In this document: piece after piece, positions 48,335-56,692 of the stretch
Numbering within the stretch: position 1 is the first letter of the stretch
Layout: the number at the start of each line of letters is the position of its first letter
Source of the DNA: Schlegelella_A sp038318385
GTDB lineage: Bacteria > Pseudomonadota > Gammaproteobacteria > Burkholderiales > Burkholderiaceae_C
Reading direction: 5' to 3'
Assembly: GCA_038318385.1 (NCBI GenBank)
Contig: JBBQCD010000006.1
Location: 39,998-103,997 of the forward strand
DNA length: 64,000 nucleotides
Made by a program: the position numbers and the translations under genes
Notes under the pieces: model-generated
Told to the model about the DNA's origin: nothing
Seen by the model: only the letters and a program-made list of their open reading frames with translations
Database searches by the model: none

Positions 48335-49082
48335 CCTCGGCAGCAAGGTCGCCCTCGTCACCGGCGCCTCGCGCGGCCTCGGCTGGGCCATGGCGCAATC
48401 GCTGGCGCAGGCGGGCGCCCACGTGGCGCTGAACGCCCGCGACGAACCGGCCCTGGCTGCGCGGGTGGCTGAGCTCGCAGCGGCGGGTTTGTCGGGCGAG
48501 GCCTGCGCCTTCGACGTCACCGACAGCGAGGGGGCGGAGCAATGTGTCGCCGAGCTCGCCCGCCGCCATGGCCGCTTCGACATCCTCGTCGCCAATGCCG
48601 GCATCAATCACCGCCAGCCGATCGTCGATTTCGGGCGCGATGATTTCCGCCGCGTGATCGACACCAACCTGGTCGCGGTCTGGGTGCTCTGCAAGGCCGC
48701 TGCGCGGCAGATGATTCCCCGCAAGCAGGGCCGCCTCATCCTCACCGGTTCGATCAGCGCGATCAACGCCCGGGCCACGATCAGCGCCTATGTCGCCAGC
48801 AAAGGGGCGGTCCACGGGTTGACCCGGCAGCTCGCGGTGGAACTCGCCCGCGACGGCATCACCGTCAACTGCATCGCCCCCGGCTTTTTCGCCACCGAGA
48901 TGAACACCCCGCTGATCGACGATCCGGCCTTCAACGACTGGGTCTGCGAACGCACGCCGGCCGGCCGCTGGGGCCGACTTTCGGAGATCGGACCGGCGGC
49001 CGTCTTCCTGGCTTCCGACGAGGCCTCCTACGTCAGCGGCCTGATCATGACGGTGGATGGCGCCTTCACAGCCGCGATGTGA
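48327..49082 (+). CDS. Gluconate 5-dehydrogenase-like SDR
   Basis: A 251-residue SDR that starts at GTG 48327, inside the preceding gene. It has TGASRGLG, ANAG, catalytic TGSISA and YVASK. The end MTVDGAFTAAM and the IAPGFFATEMNTPL segment match the SDR at 21840-22604 closely. It is thus the second copy of a dehydrogenase-SDR pair. Oxidation of a ketoaldonate or similar polyhydroxy acid is inferred. Confidence 0.9.
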   Translation: MFDLGSKVALVTGASRGLGWAMAQSLAQAGAHVALNARDEPALAARVAELAAAGLSGEACAFDVTDSEGAEQCVAELARRHGRFDILVANAGINHRQPIVDFGRDDFRRVIDTNLVAVWVLCKAAARQMIPRKQGRLILTGSISAINARATISAYVASKGAVHGLTRQLAVELARDGITVNCIAPGFFATEMNTPLIDDPAFNDWVCERTPAGRWGRLSEIGPAAVFLASDEASYVSGLIMTVDGAFTAAM

Positions 49083-49175
49083 CACGCCCCTCCCAGCGGG
49101 GAACTGCGCGGTGCCGGCGACCGGCGGTCATCGACGGCGCCGTTGCTTCGCAGTCGCGTGCAGTAGTTGCGCTCA

Positions 49176-49204
49176 TTGACAGCCCCCGATCGACCCCGTT
49201 CAAT
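49176..49204 (+). promoter_or_regulatory. Sigma-70-like promoter for the TRAP operon
   Basis: A perfect -35 TTGACA (49176-49181), a 17-bp spacer and TTCAAT (49199-49204, four of six consensus bases) lie 73-101 bp upstream of the dctP ATG, in the 194-bp gap after the SDR. Confidence 0.6.
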
Positions 49205-49276
49205 CGCTGGGCCGATCCCTTCGCCGGCCCTCATTCCGGCGGACGCGGCTCGGATTCCCCACAACAGGAGCGAGAC

Positions 49277-50269
49277 ATGCGAAACCCAATGCGGTCGATG
49301 GTTCGGTGGCTTGCGGCCGGACTCGCGGTCGTTTCCCTCGGCGCTGCGGCGCAAACTCCCACGCTGCACGGTGCAGTGCAGTTCGCCGATGACCATCCGT
49401 TCAACAAGGCGCTGCTGCGCTTCGAGGAGCTGGTCAAGAAGTACTACGGCAAGCCGGTCAATTTCGTCCTGCACCGCAACAGCGAGCTCGGCCTGGAGAA
49501 GGATTACTTCGCCTACATGAGCCAGGGCATCTCGGTCGACTACGGCATCGTCTCGCCGGCCCACATGTCGACCTTCGCCAAGGCGGCGCCGCTGCTCGAC
49601 ATGCCGTTCCTGTTCCGTGACCTCGCCCACTGGAACAAGGTGCTCGACTCCGACGCGTTCCAGTCGATCGTCGACGACGTCAGCAAGAAGGCCGATGTCG
49701 TCATCCTCGGCTACGCCGGCGGCGGCACCCGCAACATCATCGCCAACAAGCCGGTGCGCAACATGGCCGAGCTGAAGGGCCTGTCGATGCGCGTGATGGG
49801 CGCGCCGATCCAGACGCAGATGTTCAACGCGATCGGTGCCAAGCCTTCGGTGATCGCCTACAACGAGGTCTACAACGCGATCCAGACCGGTGTCATCCAG
49901 GGAGCCGAGAACGAAGCCGCCGGCCTGGACGCCATGAAGTTCTACGAGGTCGGCCCCGACATCTCTCTGACCCAGCACGCCATCACGGTGCGACCGATCT
50001 GCTTTTCCGGCAAGACGCTGCGCAAGCTCCCGCCGGACCTGCAGGCCGCCATCGTCAAGGCCGGCAAGGAAGCCGGCAAGTACGGCCGCGACACCGAGTC
50101 GGCCGGCGACTCCGCGCTGCTGGCCAAGCTCGAGAAGGAAGGCAAGTTGAAGACCTTCGTCTTCACCGAGCGTGCCAAGCTGCTCGAGCTCGCGGAACCG
50201 GTGAAGCAGGCCTACGCGAAGGACATCGACGCGACGGCGATCCTCGCCAGGGTCAACTCGATCAAGTAG
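49277..50269 (+). CDS. dctP: TRAP transporter periplasmic binding protein DctP
   Basis: A 330-residue periplasmic binding protein for a carboxylate. The N-terminus is a signal peptide (basic start, hydrophobic core LAAGLAVVSLGAAAQ with cleavage after it). The mature protein has KALLRFEELVKKYY, the carboxylate-binding Arg in SMRVMGAPIQ, and GAENEAAGLDAMKFYE. An AGGAGCGAGAC box precedes ATG 49277. The family binds C4-dicarboxylates, sialic acid, sugar acids or ectoine; the ligand here is unknown. It is the first gene of the TRAP set. Confidence 0.94.
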   Translation: MRNPMRSMVRWLAAGLAVVSLGAAAQTPTLHGAVQFADDHPFNKALLRFEELVKKYYGKPVNFVLHRNSELGLEKDYFAYMSQGISVDYGIVSPAHMSTFAKAAPLLDMPFLFRDLAHWNKVLDSDAFQSIVDDVSKKADVVILGYAGGGTRNIIANKPVRNMAELKGLSMRVMGAPIQTQMFNAIGAKPSVIAYNEVYNAIQTGVIQGAENEAAGLDAMKFYEVGPDISLTQHAITVRPICFSGKTLRKLPPDLQAAIVKAGKEAGKYGRDTESAGDSALLAKLEKEGKLKTFVFTERAKLLELAEPVKQAYAKDIDATAILARVNSIK

Positions 50270-50352
50270 GTCGCCACACCCGCCCTCCGGTCCGTGCGGC
50301 CGGTCGGGGCGGGGCTCGCCCGCTTCCTGCCCGGCTATCGAGGACCCAGCCG

Positions 50353-50844
50353 ATGCGCACACTCAATGCGTTGATCTACCGCGGCCTGCAGGCACTTCTG
50401 ACGGTGCTGATCGCGGTCATGCTGATACCGGTCACCCTGCAGATCTTCTCGCGCTTCGTCGATTTCATTCCGCGCTACATCTGGACCGAAGAGGCGGCGC
50501 GCTTTTGCCTGATCTGGCTCATCATGCTCGGTGCGACCATCGCCGTGCGCGACGGCAGCCACTTCGACGTCGACGTGCTGCCGGCGCCGAAGACGGCTAA
50601 GGGTCGGGCGATCTCGCGGATCATCGTGCACATCGGCATCCTGCTCGTGGCCTTCATCTTCCTGGCTTTCGGCTGGCGCTTCGCGCTCTTCGGCTGGCAG
50701 CAGAGCTCCGAGATGACCGGGATCAACATGCTCTGGATCCACGCCGCCTGGCCGTTCGCCGGCCTGTGCTGGCTCCTGTTCCTGACAGAGCAGTTCATCG
50801 ACGACGTCCGCCTCTACCGAAAGGGTGACGATGAGCGCGCTTGA
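50353..50844 (+). CDS. dctQ: TRAP transporter small permease DctQ
   Basis: A 163-residue four-helix membrane subunit. It has the motif RYIWTEEAARFCLIWLIMLG (cited: WTEEAARF), which is conserved in DctQ. The second half contains a long helix ending in LFLTEQFIDDV. It begins 83 bp after dctP and overlaps the next gene. Confidence 0.93.
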   Translation: MRTLNALIYRGLQALLTVLIAVMLIPVTLQIFSRFVDFIPRYIWTEEAARFCLIWLIMLGATIAVRDGSHFDVDVLPAPKTAKGRAISRIIVHIGILLVAFIFLAFGWRFALFGWQQSSEMTGINMLWIHAAWPFAGLCWLLFLTEQFIDDVRLYRKGDDERA

Positions 50845-52135
50845 AGTCGCGCTGATCCTGTTCGGCGTCTTCGGCCTTCTCGTGGTGCTGCGGGTTCCGG
50901 TGGCGTTCGCGCTCGGCGTGGCCTGCATCCCAGTGTTCTTCATCGACGACCGCCTGACGCCGTTCCTGCTGCTCAACGAGATGCTGAAGTCGTACAACTC
51001 GTTCCTGTTGCTGGCGATCCCCTTCTTCATGCTCGCGGCCAACCTGATGAATGCCGCCGGCATCACCGAGAAGCTGATCAACCTCTCGCGCGCCCTGGTC
51101 GGGCACCTGCCGGGAGGACTCGGCCATGTCAGCGTGCTGGTGTCGATGCTCTTCGCCGGCATCTCCGGCTCGTCGACGGCGGAGGCCGCGGGCGTCGGCG
51201 GCGTGCTGATCCCGGCGATGAAGAAGCAGGGCTACGACACGCCGTTCGCGGTCTCGCTGATCGCATGCGCCGCCGTGATGGGCGTCATCATCCCGCCGTC
51301 GATCCTGATGGTGGTCTGGGGCGGAGTGATCTCGGTCTCCATCGGCGGCCTGTTCATGGCCGGCGTCGTCCCGGGCGTGTTGATGGCCCTGTCGCTGATG
51401 GTCACGGTCTACGTCTACGCCAAGCGGCGCGGCTACCCGGTCCATCCACGGGTCACGGCGCGAGAGCTGCTGACGGTCAGCATCGCCGCGATCCTGCCGA
51501 TCCTCACGCCGGCCATCATCGTCGGCGGCATCGTCGGCGGGCTGTTCACGCCGACGGAGGCCTCGGTCATCGCGGTGCTGTACGCGATGCTGCTCGGCGT
51601 CGTCATCTACCGCACGCTCGACCTCGCCCGGCTGCGGCACACGCTCTACGACTCGGCGCGCTTCGCCGGCATTGCCCTCTTCTGCATCGGCACCGCGTCG
51701 GCTTTCGGCTGGATCCTTGCCTATTTCCGGATCCCCCAGCTCGTGGTCACGTCGGTGGCTTCCTGGGGCGGCGGCATCACGAGCGTCGGCTTCATCACCG
51801 CCGCGGCTTTCCTCTTCATCGGCTGCTTCATCGACGCGATCCCGGCGATCATCATCGTCGGCACCATCCTCGCGCCGCTCGCCGACAAGGTCGGCATGCA
51901 TCCGATCCATTTCGCCATCATCGGCGTGATCTCGATCGCCTACGGGCTCGTCACCCCACCCTACGGCCTGTGCCTGATGATCGCCTGCTCGGTCGGCGGC
52001 ATCAAAATCAAGGAGGCAGTGCGCGATACGGCCATTCTCTTCGTGCCGCTGCTGTCGGTGCTTCTGGCGGTGATCTTCTTCCCGGAGATGGTGCTGTGGC
52101 TGCCGCGCAAGCTGATGCCGGCCTTCGTCAAGTGA
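50831..52135 (+). CDS. dctM: TRAP transporter large permease DctM
   Basis: A 434-residue membrane subunit with about twelve helices. Signatures are SLIACAAVMGVIIPPSI, IGGLFMAGVVPG, PTEASVIAVLYAM, and a C-terminal VTPPYGLCLMIACSV, typical of the ion-transporter superfamily. ATG 50831, after AAGGGTGACG, is preferred; a GTG two codons earlier is an alternative. It overlaps dctQ by 14 bp. Confidence 0.95.
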   Translation: MSALEVALILFGVFGLLVVLRVPVAFALGVACIPVFFIDDRLTPFLLLNEMLKSYNSFLLLAIPFFMLAANLMNAAGITEKLINLSRALVGHLPGGLGHVSVLVSMLFAGISGSSTAEAAGVGGVLIPAMKKQGYDTPFAVSLIACAAVMGVIIPPSILMVVWGGVISVSIGGLFMAGVVPGVLMALSLMVTVYVYAKRRGYPVHPRVTARELLTVSIAAILPILTPAIIVGGIVGGLFTPTEASVIAVLYAMLLGVVIYRTLDLARLRHTLYDSARFAGIALFCIGTASAFGWILAYFRIPQLVVTSVASWGGGITSVGFITAAAFLFIGCFIDAIPAIIIVGTILAPLADKVGMHPIHFAIIGVISIAYGLVTPPYGLCLMIACSVGGIKIKEAVRDTAILFVPLLSVLLAVIFFPEMVLWLPRKLMPAFVK

Positions 52136-52148
52136 CGCCGGAGCGCCG

Positions 52149-53045
52149 ATGCTTGCCCTGAGACCGCTTGCCGAAGGCTTCGGGCTCGAAGCCGAAGCTG
52201 TCGATCTGTCCCGGCCGATGGACGACGACGCCTTCGCTGAAATCGAGCGCGCGTTCTACGCCGCGCAGGTGCTGGTGTTGCGCCGACAGGCACTGACGCC
52301 ATCGCAGTTCGTCGCCTTCGCGCGCCGGCTCGGCCCGCCACAGCCTCACGTCATCGACCAGTTCCACCATCCGGAGGAATCGAACATCCTCATCCTGTCG
52401 AATGTCCGGCGCGACGACAGACCGATCGGCCTGCAGGATGCAGGCTCCTACTTCCACACCGACTACTCCTACCTGCCGGTGCCGGCGCGTGCGACCACCC
52501 TCTACTCGATCGCCGTGCCGAAGGCCGGTGGCCAGACGCTGTTCGCGAACCAGCAGGCGGCCTACGACGATCTCCCGGCTGCGATGAAGAAGCGCATCGA
52601 CTCGTTGCTGGCCGTCCATCACTACGGCAATCGTCGCGACACCGACGATCGCAGCCGGACCGCCGCGTCGCCGCTGTCGGCTGCGCAGAAGGCGAAGATG
52701 CCCCTCGTCACCCACCGCGTCGCCAGGCCCCATCCTGTGACAGGCCGGACCGCCCTCTATGCCGTCTCGGGGAGTTCGTTCGGCATCCTCGGCATGCCCG
52801 ACGACGAGGCCCGCGACCTGCTCGACGAACTGGCCGCCCACTCGACGCAGCAGAAGTATCGCTACAGCCTGGACTACGGCGTCGGCGATGTCGTGATCTG
52901 GGACAACGCCTCACTGCTGCATGCAGCCGCGCTGACTGCTCTCGACGATCCCCGCACCCTGTGGCGCATCACCGTCCTGGAGGCGTCGGCAGCAGCGGCG
53001 GCGCCGCAGGTGCTGGCCCCGACCTACGCCGCGGGCTCGACATAG
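52149..53045 (+). CDS. TauD/TfdA-family Fe(II)/2-oxoglutarate dioxygenase
   Basis: A 298-residue dioxygenase. The iron ligands are His103 and Asp105 in FHTDYSY, with distal His258 in NASLLHAA; Arg273 in LWRITV would bind 2-oxoglutarate. A Gln/His-rich active-site lid (HHYGNRRDTDDRS) precedes them in fold order. Such enzymes hydroxylate alpha to a sulfonate, carboxylate or phosphonate, or oxidise taurine or herbicide-type ethers. It lies 13 bp after dctM and is probably co-transcribed, so the TRAP substrate may also be its substrate. The 3' end overlaps the convergent EamA gene by 22 bp. Confidence 0.92.
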   Translation: MLALRPLAEGFGLEAEAVDLSRPMDDDAFAEIERAFYAAQVLVLRRQALTPSQFVAFARRLGPPQPHVIDQFHHPEESNILILSNVRRDDRPIGLQDAGSYFHTDYSYLPVPARATTLYSIAVPKAGGQTLFANQQAAYDDLPAAMKKRIDSLLAVHHYGNRRDTDDRSRTAASPLSAAQKAKMPLVTHRVARPHPVTGRTALYAVSGSSFGILGMPDDEARDLLDELAAHSTQQKYRYSLDYGVGDVVIWDNASLLHAAALTALDDPRTLWRITVLEASAAAAAPQVLAPTYAAGST

Positions 53046-53941
53046 CGCGAGTCTGGTCGACCTGACACGGCTCCCGGAGCCTCGCGGCCACTCAGCCACG
53101 TCCCGACGACACCGCTGATACCGACGATGGCGATGCCCAGGAACGACAACGCATCGGGCAGATGCGAGAACACGAGCCATCCTCCGAAGGCTGCGAAACC
53201 GATCTGCAGGTACAGATAGGGTGTCAGCACCGCCACGGGTGCGCGCCGATAGGCGAGGATCAGCAGGAAGTGGCCGAGCGTGCCGAGCGCACCCATGAAG
53301 ACGAGCGCGATCCAGATGGAGCCCGGCAGCGCACCCCAGGTGAACGGCAGCGCCACGCTCGACAGCACCAGTCCGAAGAAGCCCGTGTAGAAGTGCGTGG
53401 TGCGTGGATCCTCGGTGCGGGCGAGGCGGCTGGTCAGGAACTGGAAAGCCGTGTTCACAACCACCAGCGCGACCGGCAACACCATCGCCCAGCGGAAGAT
53501 GTCCATGCCCGGGCGGATCACCAGCAGCGAGCCGGTGAACCCTCCTGCAAGGCACGCCCAGCGGGGCCAGGACACGCGTTCGCTCCAGCCGAGGGCCGCC
53601 ACGAACGTCACGATCAGCGGGGTGAGCATCACGATCGCGGTGAACTCTCCCACTGGCACGCTGCGCAGGCTGAAGAAGGCGAGCGCACTGCAGAGCATCA
53701 GCAGGATCGCGCGCAGTAACTGCAAGCCCGGGCGGCCGGTGCGAAGCAGGTCTGCGCGCAGGCGCGGCAGCATGGCCGCTCCGGTGACGAGGGTCTGGAA
53801 CAGGTAGCGCACCCACAGCACGGTGGCGACCGGAGCGACGACGCCGACCACCTTGGTCGTGGTATCGAGCGCCGCGAAGCACGCGATGGCGATGACGATG
53901 AAGGCGACGCCATGGAGCTGGCTCCGCGGCGTGTCGATCAT
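53024..53941 (-). CDS. DMT/EamA family transporter
   Basis: A 305-residue ten-helix membrane protein with two EamA repeats. The first starts VAFIVIAIACFAALDTTTK, the second has FLTSRLARTEDPRTTHFYTGFFGL and VAVLTPYLYLQIGFAAFGG. ATG 53941 is chosen because it gives a normal first helix. It overlaps the dioxygenase gene tail to tail and lies 37 bp beyond psd on the same strand. The substrate is unknown. Confidence 0.88.
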   Translation of the reverse strand: MIDTPRSQLHGVAFIVIAIACFAALDTTTKVVGVVAPVATVLWVRYLFQTLVTGAAMLPRLRADLLRTGRPGLQLLRAILLMLCSALAFFSLRSVPVGEFTAIVMLTPLIVTFVAALGWSERVSWPRWACLAGGFTGSLLVIRPGMDIFRWAMVLPVALVVVNTAFQFLTSRLARTEDPRTTHFYTGFFGLVLSSVALPFTWGALPGSIWIALVFMGALGTLGHFLLILAYRRAPVAVLTPYLYLQIGFAAFGGWLVFSHLPDALSFLGIAIVGISGVVGTWLSGREAPGAVSGRPDSRYVEPAA

Positions 53942-53978
53942 GCGGAGGGCTGCCCCTCGCGTCTCGTCCGCGGCCCGA

Positions 53979-54845
53979 TCAAGCAGCACCCAGCGCGCGT
54001 TCGATCGCGCTGCCCATCGCCTCGCCCAGCCGTACCGGGCCGCCGGCCACCCATTGCGGATGGAAGGCGTGAAAACTCTCGGGGAACAGGAGGACGACGG
54101 TCGAGCCGAGCAGGAACCGGCCCATCTCGTCGCCCTGCTGCAGGGTCACCTGGCCGGCCTCGTACGTCCATTCGCGCACCTGGCCCACGCGCGGAGAATT
54201 GACCACGCCGTGCCAGGTCGTCGCCATGCTGCCGACGATGGTCGCGCCGACGAGTGCCAACACGAACGGCCCGCTGTCGGACTCGAACACGCAGACGACG
54301 CGCTCGTTGCGGGCGAAGAGCCCCGGCACCCCGCGCGCCGTCACCGGGTTCACCGAGAACAGGTCGCCGGGAATGTGGATCATCCGCGTCAGCGCGCCAC
54401 CGCACGGCATGTGGACGCGGTGGTAGTCGCGGGGGCTGAGGTAGAGCGTCGCGAAAAGGCCGCCCTCGAAGCGCGCAGCGAGCGCCTGATCGCCACCGAC
54501 GAGCGCGGTGGTCGTGTAGTGGTGTCCCTTGGCCTGGAAGATCTGGTCGCGTTCGATCGACCCGAACTGGCTGATCGCCCCGTCGACCGGACAGACGAGA
54601 TGCGTGTCGGCGCAGGGCCGGGCCCCGGGCCTGAGCGCGCGGGTGAAGAAATCGTTGAAGGTCGCGTACGCCGCGGGATCGGGCTCCAGCGCCTCGGTCA
54701 TGTCGACGTTGTACTTGCGAATGAACCAGCGGATCAGCCGCGTCGTCCGCGGCCCGCGCTGCGCCGAGGCGACGCTGCCCGCGAAATTCGTCAGTGCGAG
54801 CTTGGGGAGAGCGTATTGAAGGAGGACTCGCGATCGATCCGACAC
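53979..54845 (-). CDS. psd: Phosphatidylserine decarboxylase
   Basis: Psd makes phosphatidylethanolamine from phosphatidylserine at the inner membrane. The 288-residue proenzyme carries YATFNDFFTRALRPGARP, the catalytic YLSPRDYHRVHMPC, GDLFSVN and, near the end, the self-cleavage motif GRFLLGSTVVLLF, where Ser of LGST becomes the pyruvoyl group. Size and motif fit the short bacterial type I form. No pss gene is adjacent. Confidence 0.97.
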   Translation of the reverse strand: MSDRSRVLLQYALPKLALTNFAGSVASAQRGPRTTRLIRWFIRKYNVDMTEALEPDPAAYATFNDFFTRALRPGARPCADTHLVCPVDGAISQFGSIERDQIFQAKGHHYTTTALVGGDQALAARFEGGLFATLYLSPRDYHRVHMPCGGALTRMIHIPGDLFSVNPVTARGVPGLFARNERVVCVFESDSGPFVLALVGATIVGSMATTWHGVVNSPRVGQVREWTYEAGQVTLQQGDEMGRFLLGSTVVLLFPESFHAFHPQWVAGGPVRLGEAMGSAIERALGAA

Positions 54846-54924
54846 GGGGACACCGGGCTGTGAGTAGCCGGCGATTCTATCGAGCGTGCCCTGCGCCCGG
54901 GCTCGTGCAGACCTTCGCGTCGCC

Positions 54925-55734
54925 TCAGGATTCCCTTGCAGCGCCCTTCGCGTGCGGGAAGAACCAGCGCCGGGTGCCGGTCGCTTCGAAGGGCTTCCAG
55001 GCGCCGATCGGCTGCGCCAGTCGATCGGCCAGCGCGTAGAGGGCCGTCGGGTTCAATCCCATGCCGATGTGGCTGGCATGGACCTCGATGTTCTCGGTCA
55101 GCGGGCCGGGCTCGTTCAGGCTGCAGCGCCAGGACACGATGCCGTCCGTGCGCGAATAGATCGATGTCGTCGGCACGGGCGGCGGTTGGCGCAGTCGCGC
55201 AGCGAGCGCGGGATCGTGGGTGCGCTGACCGCTGAGCACCTGGTACAGGCGCCAGGCATGCGTGGCGCTCGGCGGGCCGCTGAACGGCGTGCCGAGGGTC
55301 ACGACGCAGCGCACGATCTCCGGCATCTGCTTGGCGAGCTCGCGGGCATAGAGGCCGCCGAGACTCCAGCCGACCAGGCTGACGGGTTCGCCATGGTGGT
55401 CGGCAAGCGCGCGAGTGTCGTCGGCGCAACGCTGCAGGACTCCACGGCGCGGGCCGAAGTTCGCGCCCTGCCGCCAGGGCGTCGAGACGTAACCCAGGCT
55501 GCGCAGGAAGCGTCGCAGCGGCGCCGTCGTCAGGTCGTTTGCCGCCATGCCGGGGAACACCAGCACCGGATGTCCGTCGCCACGCGGCACGCGTCGCAAC
55601 CACGGGGCCGATGCGACGAGCGCGGCGAGCTCGAGCGGCGCGCGCCCTTCCAGCAGCAACAGCAAGGCGCCGGGCGCCGGTGGAACCGACGCCGGGGATG
55701 GGCGTTGCGCTGGGACGGCGGGGCGACGGTGCAT
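54925..55734 (-). CDS. Alpha/beta-fold hydrolase
   Basis: A 269-residue hydrolase. The oxyanion region is GHPVLVFPGMAANDLTTAPL (cited: VFPGMAAND). The nucleophile elbow GWSLGG is followed by ARELAKQMPE. The catalytic acid is likely Asp in SRTDGIVSW and the base is His in VHASHIGMG. The fold resembles lipase/esterase proteins acting on lipids, but no exact family match is claimed. It is upstream of psd, in the same orientation with a 79-bp gap. Confidence 0.85.
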   Translation of the reverse strand: MHRRPAVPAQRPSPASVPPAPGALLLLLEGRAPLELAALVASAPWLRRVPRGDGHPVLVFPGMAANDLTTAPLRRFLRSLGYVSTPWRQGANFGPRRGVLQRCADDTRALADHHGEPVSLVGWSLGGLYARELAKQMPEIVRCVVTLGTPFSGPPSATHAWRLYQVLSGQRTHDPALAARLRQPPPVPTTSIYSRTDGIVSWRCSLNEPGPLTENIEVHASHIGMGLNPTALYALADRLAQPIGAWKPFEATGTRRWFFPHAKGAARES

Positions 55735-55763
55735 GGCGTTTCGCGACGCGGCACGTCAGTCCG

Positions 55764-56654
55764 TCAACGGCCCGCCGGGGCAAGGCCGCGCCGCAGCGCG
55801 AGCGCCTCGTTGGCCGCCAGCGCCCCGAGCACCAGCAGGCCGCCGCCGAGGACGTGCGGTGCGGGTGCTTCCCGGCCGACGAGCCAGGCCCAGGCGACAC
55901 CGAAGATGATCTCCAGCAGCGCCAGCAGCGCCACCTCGGGAGCACTCAAGGCGCGCGCCGCGGCGACTGCCATCAGGCACGGAATCGCCAGCTGGGCGAC
56001 GCCGAGCAGCGCGAGCCAGCCGATGTCGTGCGCAGAGCCGACGAACGGAAGCGCCAGCGGCAGGGTCAGCAGAGCGGAGAGGGTCGCACCGATCAGCACC
56101 GCCGGCAGCAGGTCGCGATCGGCGCCGCTGCGGCTGGCCTGGATCAGCGTCCAGTTGACAGCGGCCGCGATCGGCACGCCGAGCGCGACGATGCTTCCCA
56201 GCAGGTGTCGCGGATCGGCACCGCGGACCTCCTGTGCGTACATCCAGGCGATGCCGAGGCCGGCCACGCCGACCGTCGCCCAGGTTCGCGCCGGCAGCCG
56301 GTTGCCCAGCGCGAATCGCGCCATCAACGCCGTCAGCAACGGCGCGAGCGCCATCGTGACGAGCACATTGGCGACCGTCGTCAACGTCAGCGCGAGCATG
56401 AACGCGGTGAACATCACCGACCAGCAGGCGCCCGAAAGCCACAGCGTGCGGCCGCCTTCGCGCACGGATTGCCAGACCCGTCCCGGCCCGCGCCACAACG
56501 GCAAGAGCAGCAGCAGCGCGCATGCATTGAAGAAGCTGCGCCAGAACGTGACCTCGAAGCTGCGTGCGCTCTCCAGTCGCAGGGTGACGACGCCGGCGAT
56601 GCTCCACAGCAGCGTGGCCACCAGCATGGTCGCCACTGCGCGCCGATGACTCAT
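55764..56654 (-). CDS. DMT/EamA family transporter
   Basis: A 296-residue ten-helix EamA transporter. Starts MSHRRAVATMLVATLLWSIAG; later VTMALAPLLTALMARFALGNRLP and, at the end of the second repeat, ALSAPEVALLALLEIIFGVAWAWLVGRE (cited: LLALLEIIFGVAWAWL). It lies 38 bp downstream of dnaB on the same strand and 29 bp before the hydrolase. This is the third EamA protein in the window; the substrate is unknown. Confidence 0.88.
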   Translation of the reverse strand: MSHRRAVATMLVATLLWSIAGVVTLRLESARSFEVTFWRSFFNACALLLLLPLWRGPGRVWQSVREGGRTLWLSGACWSVMFTAFMLALTLTTVANVLVTMALAPLLTALMARFALGNRLPARTWATVGVAGLGIAWMYAQEVRGADPRHLLGSIVALGVPIAAAVNWTLIQASRSGADRDLLPAVLIGATLSALLTLPLALPFVGSAHDIGWLALLGVAQLAIPCLMAVAAARALSAPEVALLALLEIIFGVAWAWLVGREAPAPHVLGGGLLVLGALAANEALALRRGLAPAGR

Positions 56655-56692
56655 GGCGCCCGTCGTCGGCGGTCTCGCCGCTCTCGCCGCTC

